From Artocarpus heterophyllus (Eukaryota; Streptophyta; Magnoliopsida; Rosales; Moraceae), in contig CM046333.1 of assembly GCA_025403435.1 (NCBI GenBank), positions 36,291,521-36,355,520 of the forward strand: 64,000 bases of DNA. The letters are read 5' to 3'. The translations under genes and the position numbers were made by a program. The notes below the pieces were generated by a model, which saw only the letters and a list, made by a program, of their open reading frames with translations, had not been told where the DNA came from and made no database searches. Below are positions 23,464-36,271 of this stretch, in pieces. Numbering within the stretch: position 1 is the stretch's first letter; every line of letters begins with the position of its first letter.

Positions 23464-24479
23464 TCATAAGTAAGTACAAATGGACCATGCACATAAATAG
23501 AAAATTGTTTTGTGGGCTATGTTTGAATTTATTGAGCAATGGCTCATTTAGTTTAATTCATACCGTAGGAAATCTAGCAAAGAGATCGGAATAGAATTAT
23601 TGATTAAGTGGCAACGGCAAATGAGCAAATCAGCAAAAGTGTAGTTAAGGGTATGGATAGCGCTACAAGACTATTTTCGTTGTGAATTATATGTTTTAGA
23701 GTATGTTATTTTAAAGAAAATTACTTGGTTATATGATTTGAAATGTAAGTATAACAAGTATTACTTATATTGTTTGGAAAGAATATGTTATTAAAAAAGG
23801 TTAACATATGTTAAAAGTATTTCTCTATATATAGATATATATATGTAAAAGAAGTTGCACTTTTTTACAACCTAATTAAGGTTAATTAAGATAAAAAAAA
23901 AAAAAGTTAAGGACGGTCTGAAAGGTTGGGTCATCCCAACAAGGCCATGTTTGTCAAACTGTATAAAAGCACCCTATTATATGATAATACACTAATACAA
24001 TGTTTGGTATGATTATTGTATTATATAACTCAATATAGATGGTAAATTAATAATATCTATGTCGTATTATAAAATACGACCCATTTTTAGTATATTGTAT
24101 AGTATTATTTTATACAGAGTTTATAGTTCTTGTCAAAGTTGGATTTAACACAGGGTGAAGGTTAGATCAACATAGAATTAAACTGGAACCTATAATTTTT
24201 TAGAATTTGAGGGCAAATTTATATTTTCTAAAATTGTATTTTTAACTCTCAACTTTTTAAAAGTTATACTTTGACCACATATTTTTAAAAATTATATTTT
24301 GACCTCATATTTTCTTAAAATTTATTTTTGACCCCTTCGTTTTGACCCCTTAAACTTTGAAAATTTACATCTTGACCCTTATACAATGTGTTATGCACTA
24401 AACACTGTATTTTATTATGATAATACAATATAAGGGAATAAATACGGTCTACCAAATAGTCTAAACCATTAAGAGAATA

Positions 24480-24680
24480 ATAAATGAGTAAAACTAAGCT
24501 TCCGCTTGCAATTTCAGTTGTAACTGACAATTTAAGTTTAAGAACTGTAGCATACAAGAGCTTTACACTGTAGCAACTTTTGTTTTTTTGTTTTACTCTG
24601 GCTATTGAAATCTTTATACTATTTACAGTTGTAACTAATGGGTTGGAACTGAAGTTCCAAACACTCTTAAATTTCAAAAG
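24480..24680. repeat. Small A/T-rich repeat family, copy 1
   Basis: It carries the phrases GAGCTTTACACTGTAGCAAC and GGTTGGAACTGAAGTTCC, then CAAACACTCTTA at its right end. Confidence 0.5.
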
Positions 24681-25671
24681 AAAATTTAGACATTCATATA
24701 AAAAAAATACAAAAAATACATACGTAGAGCATGTGCTTATAACTAGTGCAAAATAAACGGGTGCTCAGTGTCTTAAGGCTTCCACACCAGAACTAAGCAT
24801 TTCGAGCAATTTAGGGAAATCAATTACAACACAGTTGTATCAACTTTTGGTTTTTTCCCTTTTCTAGAAACTACAATCTCTAGTTCAATCTCACAAGAGT
24901 CACATTATTTATTATCAATATTCTAATGACAAAGAATGTGAGAAAATTGATTTGAATTTGACAACATCGACATACTCCTATAAACTGCTCAGTTTGAGCG
25001 TCCTTATTATCAATATAGGTTTGAACAGAGGCAAAGAACAGGTCATAATTTTGCTAAGCAACTGTAAACTGCTCCCTGTTAGAGACATAGCAATGACTCC
25101 GTTTTGTTCGTAGTTTAAACCACAATTCAAACTTATTTACTACAGTATTTTCTGTAAAAAAAAAGTCTGAATTTTTTTCAAACCCACGAGTCAATTAGGC
25201 CAAATATGTCGTTTGATACATGCAACTCTATTCTATTTCTAAATGTGAAATACAAATTGTTATATTACTACAATACTCTTATCAAATAAAATAAGACAAA
25301 TTTTGTCGATTATTTATGGTCTCAATATAAATAATTATCTTTTACCTAACTTCTAGATTATTACGAACAGCCACTAGATCCACCTCAGTCTCACAAGGCT
25401 TTCCTCGATCACTTCTGTACAACAGATTATTCCAACAAGTCCACGTTATCACAAAGCTGAACTTATCTATTTATTATTATTGATTTACTTTCTTGTTGGT
25501 GGCTTGAATACAGAAGTGGATTCATACCAGGAAAAAGCCACAGAAAAGACCAGACATGACATACGAACACAAAGATACTCAACAAGGCTGAAGATAATTA
25601 ATTCCCTTTGGATTTGGAGTACAAGACATAATCTGATCTTTGACCAAAAAAGGAAAACCTATTTTATTACC

Positions 25672-27799
25672 TTAGTTTCCCTTTGAGAGACATTCCTTTA
25701 TAGCTTGCAAGACCCTTTTCTTCATGATCTGATCTTTAACACCCGAAAGCATGTTCCGATAGAACATTTCCAGTCTCATAAGCTTGGCGCGGTCAGCTGA
25801 CTCCAACATATTTTCCCATTCCTTTGCTACGTCAAAGGTGCCCAAGTTCTGCAACGAGGTCGGGATATCCTTCTCTTCGAAGGGTTGCCCAAAAATCGAG
25901 TGATGAAGTAGGCTAACATATCGTTCCATGGTCGAAAATCTCAGCTGAAGAGCCTTCAACTTTTCGTCTGCTTCAGCAACTTCTTGAGAATCCTTTTTCT
26001 CCTCAGTACTCTTGTCTTCCTCACCAACAATCTTTGTTTCCTCTTGCTTAACCTCCTCTGTCAGTTCGGGCCACAACACCTGTGTGGGCGTGAGACAGTC
26101 AGTTGTATTGCCATTTCCAAGAACTCCACTTCTGCCCCTGCCCCAAGCCCAAAGCTTATTTCCGTCATTTGCAACTAGAACAGTATGGGCAGCTCCACAA
26201 ACGACTTGAATTGGATTTTGAAATTTAGCATTTGCTTCGCCGCATGAAATTAATAGCGGAGAAATAGCATCCCCAGAATCTGCGCTTACTCTAGCGTTCG
26301 GGCACAGGCCAAGACCCCTCTCCATTCCCCATGACCACACATCGCCAGCAGATGACACAACACTGGTGTGGAACAAACCACAGTCGACGGTTATCAGATG
26401 CACTGAATCGGGCAATTCTTTGACAGGTTCAGGAGAGACAGCGGTTTGGGTGGTTCCATGTCCAAGCTGGCCATTTTCTCCTAAGCCAAATGTCCAAACC
26501 GTTCTTTGTAGTGTGTCATCCGCTCCCTTTCTGTGAGCAAGCAAAGCCGTGTGAAAAGCTCCGCACGCTACTTCATAAGCTCCCCAAGCAGAATCCTGGT
26601 CAAATGTTTTGATGATTTCAGGGCGATGCCTACTCTCTCTGTCCCCGAGGCCTAACTGACCATCTTGGTTGCTACCCCATGAGTAACATACGAGATCTTC
26701 TCCTATATGCACTTGTCCGGCACTAACTAGCGCCACAACATGCTCATTTCCACACGCCACCTTCACAACTGCACGGCCAAGGAAATCCCGAACAAGAGTT
26801 GGAGTGAAACTGCCTACCAAAGAGAAACCCCCTTCAGTGCCACTGCTTTGCTGTGGATAGCTGCCCCATATCCAGAGGGCTCCTTGATCATCAACTGCTA
26901 GAGACGTCATTCCTCCAGCTTTGATATAAGAAACCTGAGGAAAACAAGGTACAACAATGATACAGATAAGGTTTTCTATTCAAGTTCTTTTCAGAATCAA
27001 CATAACACTATGATTTTTTTTTAAAAAAAACCTTATGTGACGTTTTATTCTTTGTTTTGGACTCGTCTGTCGAAGAATCAGGATGGCCCGTCTCGAGAAA
27101 CTGCCCCAGCAAGCAGGGCTTCGCAGAATTCTCTCCATCAAAACCAAGTTGGCCATCTATTTCAAAGTCAAGGAAGTAAAGTGCAAAAAGAAGGGGGAAA
27201 AGAAAGAGAGACGCTGGATATTAAAAAGCAGAGAAAAACTGAAAAATGAGTTTCCATAAACTTTGATCATGCTGAAAACGTAAACATTAATTATAAAGGA
27301 TACAGATGTTGTAGCCCCATGTCCAAACCGAACCATCATCTGCCATCAGAATGCCGACATAGAAACTCAAAGAGTCAGAAAATCACCACCCTCAAATCAA
27401 AATGTAGCTTTGGGCTAAAACACAGAGCGAGATATAGCATGTTACATTTTCTGCAGCTATTAGATCTGCAGTGCATATTATGTTGTACAACTTAGTGATA
27501 TTTAGCTCAACACAAAAATATTGGTCATTTTCCTTGAAGAAAAAAGGTTATGCACATATGTTCAAATACGTGCAGAAAGCAGCCCAGTACTTAAACTCAC
27601 AGGCATGTTTTGGCTGGAAATTGTTAAATCAACATGAAAATGAATTCAAGTCGGGAAAAGTTTTCAACCTTTATCAACCTAGGCAATCAGTCCACAATAA
27701 AAAATACCCAGTGTGTTTACTAAATTTATTACCAGGGAGTGAAAGAATGACACTTTACAGTCTTGATCATTCATTCAGAAAAAAAAAAAAATAATAATA

Positions 27800-27841
<42 letters not shown>

Positions 27842-28640
27842 CAAAAAGTGGCATCTAACAGATTTTTAAATCTACGTCAATTAGCCCATTCTGGAGGTGT
27901 TGTTCAACTGCAAGAAATATGAGCATATACAAAAATAAAGCAGCAACCACAGAAACATCAATAAACCAAGTTCAACTTTCAAGTTTCAACCAAAAAAAAT
28001 GAGCCAGGAAAAACCCAGTTGGGAAGACAATAGAAAGAAAGAAAGAAAGAAAGAAAGAGAACCTGCAAGAGCAAGAGAGTGATAGGCACCAGCAGCAACC
28101 CCCACAAACTTGATCCTTGTTTCTTCTGAATTCTCAAACTTAACCTCAACAGGCGTGATCTCATCTGCTTGTTTGCCTGTTCCAAGCCGCCCAAACATCC
28201 CTCTTCCCCATGAATATATTCTCCCACCCCCTACAATCAACAACCCATTTTTTTTAAAAGATCTTTTTGACCATGAAAATAGTAACAAAAGGACAAATGC
28301 TCATCTGGGCTCAATTCGACTATCTCAATTCGACTATCCAATTATCTGCCATAAAGTTGTTTTGCGTCATGGTTTCTTTTTTTCTTGTTTTATTTCATTT
28401 TTTCAGAAACTAATGCAACAAAACATGGTAGATTTTACAAAGAGGGAAAAGGAAAATGATTGAAATTTTGTTTCCAGCAAATAAATACATCCTTCAATTT
28501 CTTCATCTGTAGAAATTTTAAAAGGAGTACTGGAGTTTAGTACCAGTGAGAGCGAGAGTGTGAGCTTCACCGGCTGCGATGGCGACGACTTTTGTAGAAG
28601 ACTCACCGGCGGCTACCGGAGGAGCGTCGGTGTCCGCCAT
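25672..28640 (-). CDS. RCC1-repeat (regulator of chromosome condensation) family protein, 5 exons
   Basis: Minus-strand exons: 28640-28544, 28230-28063, 27339-27304 (only 36 nt), 27156-27032 and 26934-25672. The joined CDS is 1689 nt, 562 residues, in frame across all joins. RCC1 beta-propeller blades recur from about residue 15 (VVAIAAGEAHTLALTG, IYSWGRGMFGRLGTG, VWTWGYNIYGQLG, LWIWG, VCYSWGSNQDGQLGLG, WTFGLGENGQLGHG, WSWGMERGLG, LWAWGRGRSGVLGNG). The last 140 residues are outside the propeller: a Glu/Lys-rich stretch and a helical tail ending KKRVLQAIKECLSKGN. RCC1-family proteins bind chromatin, GTPases or other partners; this plant subgroup's partner cannot be told from sequence. The start is the first ATG of the frame that gives AIAAGEAHTLAL. 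The intron 2 donor (GTTCTC) is weak, so that join is the least certain. Confidence 0.88.
27804..27839. repeat. (CA)n microsatellite in an RCC1-gene intron
   Basis: About 18 dinucleotide units, preceded by oligo-A and ATA repeats. It lies in the intron between exons 2 and 3. Confidence 0.95.
28033..28060. repeat. (GAAA)n microsatellite next to a splice donor
   Basis: Six to seven GAAA units (TTTC on the gene strand) start just inside the intron, directly after the donor at 28062, giving a pyrimidine-rich 5' intron end. Confidence 0.9.
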
Positions 28641-28779
28641 TATTTGCGGCGACCAGACAGTGCAGAGTGGGCTGCTTAGCTGGTAAGAAGATAATCCCAG
28701 AACCAGAATTTGTGGAACAAATTTGAAGTAGTATGGCACGCACTTCTATGCTGTTTTCCTTTCTCCCTTTATTATTTTT

Positions 28780-29650
28780 TTTTGTTGTCGTTTCCATTCA
28801 TGACATGTCCTTGTCGTTCTTGCATTTTCATGTCGTTTTTCAGGTGCAGTTGTTTCGGCTCACGTCGTTTCTCCTATTAATGCCGTTTTCCGATATCGTG
28901 CCGTTTGCGAGTTCTTTCGTTGATTCATTTTGCTTCCAGATTTTGTCGTTTCTCATTCTCATGTTGTTCTTCCGTTTGACGTAGTTTCCAAATGTCTTTT
29001 TTCCATGTCGTTTGATTGGTGTTGTTCATTCAATTGATGTCGTTGTCTCAAGATCATGTTGTATTTCAAGCTATTGTCGTTTGTGTTTTTTTTTTTTTTT
29101 TTCACTTAATGTGGTTTCCCAGCTCCTCTTCTTTTTTATCTACTATATTGTAGTTTGATTCATGTCATTTCACAATTTCAAGTCGTTTTTTAGTTAGTAT
29201 TGTCGTTTGATTCAAGTTATTTCCGAATTTTAACGTCATATCGTTTTCCGGTTGATGAAGTAGTTGCCCTTTTCTTCTTGTTTTTTTTACTTTTATGTCG
29301 TCTGTAGTTAATTTTCATTATCAGGTCCTTGTCTTTTTTTCCGTTGATGATGTCGTTTCCCAGTTCTCGTCCTCCCCAAACTTCATGTCGGATTGTGTCA
29401 TTTTGAAGTTGATGCCATTATAAATCTCGTATCATTCTTTCTGTCATTGTCATTTAAATTCATGTCGTCTGTTGGGTTGATGTCGCTTCTGTCTTTTGTT
29501 TTTTTCTAAGAAATTTTATATATTGTTTTCGGTTGTTCTAGTTCGGTTCTTATCGTGGTCGTTTTATGTTCAATGTCGTCTCTTATGGTTCTCGTGTGTC
29601 CTTATTGTTGCGATTTTCTTGATTCTTGTCGTTCTAAATACAAAATGACA
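28780..29650 (+). repeat. Degenerate array of TGTCGTTT words upstream of the RCC1 gene
   Basis: For about 850 bases the plus strand repeats a short word close to (A/T)TGTCGTTT(C/T) every 15-40 bases. Exact or near copies are at about 28789, 28829, 28857, 28940, 29009, 29037, 29075, 29183, 29201, 29350, 29465 and 29572, with many one-base variants between (ATGCCGTTT, ATGTGGTTT, TTGTAGTTT, ATGTCATTT). I count more than 30 variants by eye. The spacers are not alike. There is no long ORF. It lies immediately 5' of the RCC1 gene on the opposite strand. Confidence 0.6.
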
Positions 29651-30775
29651 ATTCCCAATTATGTTCTTTCCTTCCTTTGAACTAATTTATGCAGCGATGG
29701 TCATGCACTGGTATTTTGCTGATGTTGGACTTCTTATACTTAACTTAAGGTGGATTGGGTTGTTTTTGCATGTTCTTGTCTGAAGCTGCATGGACGGTGC
29801 GTCTGTTGGTCACGTTCGTACTCTTTAGGGGATCATACGTTAGGTTTGGTTGAGGATAAGTTTCCTTCTTTCCCTCTTATTTCTTGGAAAGCAATCAATC
29901 TCTTTTATGTTGTTTGGATCTTCTTAAAAAAAAAAAAAAAAAAGGGCGACCCTGGTGAACAAGCTTTCTTGCCCAAGATTAGATTTGGCAAGTTACAACC
30001 AAAAACAAAAATGATTATTTCCTTTAGAAACTATAGAAGAAATAAGTTGGTCCGCATGCCCTTCAATGACATTGAAAATAAAATACCTAAAACACTTGAA
30101 AATAAAATACCTAAAACACCTGCTTTGCTAAAATTTACTTTTGTCTCTCTTATTATGAAAAATATACAAAACATCTAATGTGTTTTTAAGATCGTATATA
30201 AAATACCTGAAGCAATTAATTTTTAAAAATTTTTAAGATTATTCTTCTTAATATATATTAAATGTTATATTTAATATTAAATGTTATTTTAAATATGACT
30301 TGACTTAAAAATTAAGAAAAAGATAATTTAAAATATTCAAATAAATATTTTAATATAAATACTTTGATTATTTTTAACTTTTTAAGATTGATTTTTATTT
30401 AGTATTTAAGTTTAATAACGTTTAAAATTGCATATACTAAAAATTAAGAAGGATAATTTGGTTTTTCAAAAAGTTTAATATTTTCGATAGGTATTTTGTA
30501 TATAATTTTAAAAACAAAAACAATATTTTGAGCATTTTTAAAACCATAGGATAAAGTAGTATTCTAGCAAAACAAGGGTGTCTTGAATATTTTTCCAAAA
30601 AAAAAAAAAAAAACTGCAGAAGAATATACATCGTGATCGGACAAAATTTTTTAACTAGACTTTAATTAATTTGTTCCACTTGAGTGCTATTTACACTTAA
30701 GCTGCAAATAAAATATCTTAATTAAAAATTAAACTAAAAACTCCATCAAAGCCATTCAATATTTAATTAAATTAC
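29651..30775. other. Gene-free A/T-rich interval
   Basis: No gene is recognised. The ORF at 29750-30178 has no protein-like features and spans an oligo-A run. Short direct repeats occur at 30075-30120 (a GAAAATAAAATACCTAAAACAC phrase twice). The right part is the 3' flank of the SWIM/RING gene. Confidence 0.4.
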
Positions 30776-31539
30776 TTAACCAGCACAAAGGCCGGCCATA
30801 TCACCAATATTATCTGCATGATCATCGTCAACATCCTCATCAACATAAGCCGCCAAGTTCAAGTACTTCTCCTCCTCCTCCTCCTCCTCCGCCGCCGCCG
30901 TGCCTGTCCTGTCCCTCCACCTTGCGTGGCATATGACGCAGCAGACCGCCCTCCTCCCGTTGCTCCTCTTCCACCTCGTCAAACACTCCTCGTGTATCGG
31001 ATTCAGGCACGTGGCGCACGCCACCACCCTCTCCTCCTTCCCCATTTCCTCCAAGCAGACCGGGCAATTAGTCCCTTCCTCGAACTCAGCTACTACCGCC
31101 GTAGAATTAGCCAGGTCGGGGCTTCGGGACTGCTGGAAGAAGAGCTGGTGGAAGCAGCGGCGGAGGGCGGAGCTGGCCAGGGAGTCGGGGAGAGTGGGGG
31201 AGGATAGGAGGCGGGAGAGGTGGGAGGGGTGGAGGGTCCGGCGGCGGAGGCAGGGGTCGTCGAGGGAGACGCCGAGGGCGCGGATGAGGACGAAGAGGAT
31301 GTGCTTGCAAGGGGAGGTGCGGTCGGGGCAGGTGCAGGTCGGGGTGGCCGAGAGTGTCACGGCATAGACGTTGGCGGTGGCGCCAAGGACAAAGAAGGTG
31401 GCGGTGTCGGCGGAGCGGTGGAGGATGAGGAGACGGTGGTGGAGGGGTCCGCCATCGGCTGGGCTAGCGGGCCCAAGCGGCAGCGACGGCGGTGGCGGTG
31501 ATCACTTGGTGGGGATGAGTTAGAGGCGACGGACTCCAT
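30776..31539 (-). pseudogene. SWIM plus RING zinc-finger protein (ZSWIM2/MAPKKK1-like), apparent 1-bp frameshift
   Basis: A single-exon gene. The clean part (31360-30776) holds a SWIM motif, C-T-C...C-K-H (TCTCPDRTSPCKH), then a RING-type finger (CPVC...CATC...HEEC...CVIC), a poly-Glu run and an acidic tail. Plant proteins of this design are probable E3 ubiquitin ligases. Upstream, the conserved FFVLGATANVYAV lies in the same frame back to about 31450, but that frame has no start and meets a stop. The only good start (31539, MESVASNSSPPS) is in another frame and reads GPLAQPMAD up to 31450. The two join in frame only if one base is missing near 31444-31449, next to a run of four G. The gene is therefore frameshifted, or the sequence has an error there. 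An uncorrected product would be about 60 residues. Confidence 0.8.
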
Positions 31540-31936
31540 TTTTTTTTTTTTTTTGGAGGGAATAGTTAAAACAGTTGGTGGTGTTGGGTGAGTTTATATG
31601 ATAATGACATATGTAAGGGGAAAAAGGGCAAAAGTGGTTCATTAGGCATGTTGTTTATGTTAAAATGGAATACGTTGAGTAGGAAAGAGGGATACGTGAG
31701 GGATAGCGGGAGAGCAGGGAAAGGACGATGGTGTGGAACGTATGGTGAGAGAAATTTCAAGTTTTATTGGAGTTCGGTTTATTGATTTTATGGTAGACCT
31801 TAAGGCACGTTACTACAAAAAGATTTTAATCAATTAATTTCTTATTGTTATTTGAATAAAATATAAAGAGTACTCATCGTGGTGCAACATGTTATAGGTT
31901 AGAACTAACTATTGTTTCTCAGGCTCTTATACTCCT

Positions 31937-31982
31937 ATATATATATATATATACATACAAATATATATATATATATATATAT
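31937..31982. repeat. (TA)n microsatellite
   Basis: Two TA runs split by ACATACAA. Confidence 0.9.
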
Positions 31983-32469
31983 GACCACGGTATATTAAGG
32001 GTTATATGTAGTATTATCCTAAATTGTTCTTTTATTGCAGAACGCAATTGTGCTAAAACTAGACCGAACTGTTTTTTTCATCCCACACGTCATTTTAATT
32101 TTTCTGTGTATGAAAAAAAAAGGGCCATGTGCACCTATAAGATTGCTTATCTCATCGTGGAATTTAACCGTCTTCAGTTAAGAGCGACTAAAAAAGATCA
32201 ACAAGCTGATTTGTTTGATTTGTAATATGTAAGAGGTTTATACTGCATATGTTTTTTATTTATATTAGGAGTAGGGTTATCTATGGACAAGAGTGAATGG
32301 TCGTCCTTCTTGAAGTTTTTTTTTCAATATTGTATATAAAATTTTACAAAAACTACATTCCCTTCTAAAATTATATTCCGTCCCCTTAAATTCTGTTTTA
32401 CCCCTCTAAAGTTTTACTTCTTCTTCATTTTATTTTTCTTGACAATGTTAGTATACGCTTCACTCCTCC

Positions 32470-32580
32470 TGATTAAGTTTTCTGGCTCCGCTCTTTGATT
32501 TACACCATAGCATGTGAAAGCTTTGTACTGTTTTTGTTTTAATCAATTGGTTTGAACGAATATACCAAACACCCTTTGAA
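32470..32580. repeat. Small A/T-rich repeat family, copy 2
   Basis: It has CATAGCATGTGAAAGCTTTG followed by a right end ATACCAAACACCCTTT. Confidence 0.45.
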
Positions 32581-35239
32581 TGAGATAACTTGTTGATTAT
32601 GCTTTCTTATGGCCGGGTTTCATTATGAGGAAATTATAAGAAATGTCACTTTTTTAAAACTAATTGTAGTAAATAGTAGGTCTTGAAAATGTTTGTTGTA
32701 AATGTGAAATTTATGGTGTAAATAATTTATTTATTTTTTATTTATGGTGTAAATAATTTTTATTTACACAAAAAATAGATTTATGGTGTAAATAATGTAT
32801 TTACCCTTGTTTACAATATAAATATTTCTTATTTACATACTAAATAAGTTATTTATGTTGCAAATCTGCGAGTTACTACAAATGTTTTCAAAACTTGATA
32901 TGTACTTCAAAAGTTTCAAAAATCTGACATTTTCCTAGTTCTCCATGTGTTATGATCTAATATATATTCTAAACATAACAATTTAATGCATCATCTAGAG
33001 CATGTTTATTAGACTAGGTGCCTTAAGGATTAAATGATATAATAGTTTTTTAAGACATTTAATCAATAAAGAATTTAATATTTATTTTATATATTAAATA
33101 TGTCATCTTTATGTTTATTTCTATTGAATATATGATAAGCAAACAAAAAGTCTAAGACTATCATTTTAAACCTTTAAGATCGTGCATATAATGGGCAGAT
33201 TATGTAGAAGACATAAATCTTAAAGTGATAATCTAAATATATCAGGTCTACAATCAAGGAAATAAAGTTGAGCGCTTTATTCGTGTTAAGATTGTTAAGT
33301 TGTCTACATCCTTAACGAGAGATGGCTTTTCTTGGTCATCGGAGTTAGACTTCACAAGTAGAAATACCTATATATTGTCATTAGTGACGATATATTGGAT
33401 TGAGACTAAATATGAATTGATTTAGTTAATAATTCCGTTTGAACAAGTCAATTCACTTTAGACAACCATGTGTATTACATCTCAATTTTGAAATGAATTA
33501 GTGGGCTCGTATTCTTGACTTACCAAATGGTGATATCTTGAATTATATGAAGGAACGTATGTTGATACGTTGAAGACATGACCCTTGAATAACGTAGGCA
33601 TGCTATTCATATATATAGAATTCATAGCTTTTTTGTAGAGTTAATGATATTCTCTTATAGGCATTATCCTGTAATTAGAAAACTAAAGCGCTCAACTATT
33701 TGAAAACATAAGTGTAACCAAATGGTATATTATTTATATTGATTATGAATAGTAAGTATTCCAATTGTGAGATAATAGAACATAAGATAAATATAATCAG
33801 GAAGTTGAAATAGAATTTTATCTTTAAGCCATTTATGAATATCCTATGGGAATGTTGCACATTATGATATGTCATGAATGTTTAACTTATGGGAGTTTCG
33901 TAATTTATATATAGTTTAAGAGTGCAGCTCTAAGCTTTTAATGGAATAGCTTTAGATGACCAAGATAAGCTGTCTCCCCAATTCAATATAGATTTCCACT
34001 ACAGCTTTGTCATACATAAAGTGTCCAACTCTATACATAGACTGTAGACTAAATAATTTAGACTATTAATCTTCGAATTGGATCTTTTCTGCTTATAAAC
34101 TCCATATATAGCCAATTCTAAGTTTTTGTTCTAATAGTTACAGAGTACATGTTTATTAATATACAATCTTACTATGATAGCAATATTAAGACTATTATTA
34201 ATACATAAAATATTCATAATATTATTTATTTAATAAAACAATGTCATAAATACAATCTTATTATTTCTTCTTTGAGCGTGGATTCTAACAACATAACATT
34301 TGAAAGCTACCAAACGTTATTCGTCACAAGCCGCCCCAGAATAGACGCACTTTGCTTTTTGGAAATAATCTTCGGTAAAACTCTCACAAGGTGATTCGCA
34401 AGAGTCCTTGAGCCAAAGAGTTTTTAATTAGGGAATAATATTGACACCCGAAACTTTTATTAAAGCATTAAAAAATAGATCAATTATGAAATTCGAAACT
34501 ATTCATTTTTAAATATTAATATCTCATATAATTCTTCAAAAATGATTCTACCTTCAATTCAACACGATTCATTGGGGATCCTGTGGGTTTATTCCCTTAG
34601 CTGAGCTTCTAGGATAATTCTTGTAACTAATTTAAATTTATGTGAAACAATGGAAAAAATTAGAAAAGAAAAATAACGTCATGAAAAGAAGTCCACAATT
34701 TACTAGTGCTTGATTTTGGAAAATGGCTTAATAAACTACAGGAACCATTTTAAACCCAAATTAAAGTGAAACTTACATTGTAAATATGACAGAACTTGAT
34801 GGATTTACGTTCTCTATCGCGAGAAAATTAAAATCATATATTCACACGCTTAAAATGGTTATTGAATAAATGAGAAATTGATAATCAAAGTATGTCCATT
34901 AAAATTGATTTTTGTTAGAAAAAATGATATAAATTGAAGTCCTATATTGTTTAGGCAACTTATCTTAGTAGAGTTTAAATGAGATTGTACTTTTGCTTTT
35001 GAGAGAATGTGTACCTAAATGGCTCTTTCATGTGCAAAGAGGGATACAAATCATTGGCTGATAGACTAGGAGCCAAACGTGTGTGCCTGCCCAACGGCTC
35101 CATCGGGCTTGCCCTCACATGGGGTTTGATTTGTAAATTTTTTATTTGCTTTTCAACTTAGTACTTGTGGTATTAAAGTCTTGCTCAATTGTCATTGTAT
35201 CTTAAGAGATAGATGGCCAACGTGTCTTGTATTTGACAA

Positions 35240-35400
35240 AAGTGATTTATATTACTTTTTTAGTTATAAACAGTGTAAAACTCTCACATGCTACAATAAC
35301 AATAAAAAATTATTATAGTATAAAGTTTTCACATGCTATAATAAAAATAGTTCTAACCGACGGTTCTCACCATCCTGTCAAACACCCCTGTGATCTCAAG
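35240..35400. repeat. Small A/T-rich repeat family, copy 3
   Basis: It contains GTGTAAAACTCTCACATGCTA and AGTATAAAGTTTTCACATGC, then AGTTCTAACCG and CAAACACCCCTG at the right. Confidence 0.55.
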
Positions 35401-35839
35401 CACTAATGGAGAGAACGAATCTGCTTTAAAGAAAGCGTATGATACACGTGTCTCGATGTCCAATTTTTCTAATTTGATTTGGTTTAAGATTGAAGGTTTC
35501 ATTTTAATTGTTTACCTTCATTTGTAATATTTCGTTAAAATTCAACTTGCTGGTTTTTCTTTATTTTATTCTATTTGTGCTGACACTTGATAGTGGGAAT
35601 TGCTGATGGAATAGCTGGAGCAGGCGTGAGAAATGTTTTGTATTGTTTTGTTTTTTAAGCTTGAGAATTGTTTTTAAGAAGTTAATAATATAGATTATTG
35701 TTCAATTAATACATCAAAATAAAAAACATTACTCATGAAAATTTAAAGAGAAAGAGGGTTGCAATTAAAAAGAATAAAGAAATATATATATATATATAGC
35801 CTTTCGTTTGAGACATCCGTTTCAACTTATGAGATCTAA

Positions 35840-35945
35840 CTGTAAATAATATAAAGCACTCATTAGCTATAATAAAAAATATATTATAGTTCTTAAATTT
35901 AAAATGTATGTTCTAACCGATTCTTTAAAGGGGTTATTGGTAAAA
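35840..35945. repeat. Small A/T-rich repeat family, copy 4
   Basis: Short copy with AAAGCACTCATTAGCTATAA and TGTTCTAACCGATTC. Confidence 0.4.
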
Positions 35946-36271
35946 AATGACGGGCATGGGGATAGGATTTTTTAATAGGGTATTATTGTATGATTTTTAT
36001 TGTTGTGTTTTCAGTGAAAAAAAAAACTCGTAATAAATGAAAATTAGTTCAAATTTTTAACATTTTAAATATTTTGGGACCTCAATAAAAACTTGGTGTA
36101 CAAATATAAAAGCTTTTGTTAATTTTATATGTAGAGTTTTAGAGCATTAAAGCCAAAACTCCACCAAACCACTCTATCCTCCCCAGTCTATTGCAAGTGT
36201 CAACTCTCAACTCCCAGAAAAACAGAAAAGAAACTGGTTTTCTTCGCTCTATACCACCAAAAATCCGACCC

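Larger units (their letters stand above)
22930..25650. other. Gene-free A/T-rich interval
   Basis: No gene is recognised. It contains a 33-bp tandem duplication (about 23398-23463) and a possible tRNA-like box B (AAGTTCAAATCCCACC at about 23116-23131). Between 24230 and 24380 a TTTGACC-containing phrase recurs roughly every 30-35 bases. A small repeat-family copy lies at 24480-24680. Confidence 0.4.
31540..36271. other. Gene-free A/T-rich interval between SWIM/RING and PTH2 genes
   Basis: No gene is recognised. It holds TA microsatellites (about 31937-31982 and 35779-35797) and small repeat-family copies at 32470-32580, 35240-35400 and 35840-35945. At 32700-32800 the phrase TTTATGGTGTAAATAAT appears about three times. 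The 33000-34200 part reads like decayed retroelement sequence, but no coding or terminal structure could be confirmed. Confidence 0.4.

Noticed and set aside
29750..30178. 142-codon ORF
   Set aside because: No domain, crosses an oligo-A run, and its second half is Lys/Asn-rich translation of A/T-rich repeats.
31357..31539. Stand-alone 60-codon Ser/Pro-rich protein
   Set aside because: Its first half matches the N-terminus of the SWIM/RING protein; the second half is out-of-frame translation after the frameshift.
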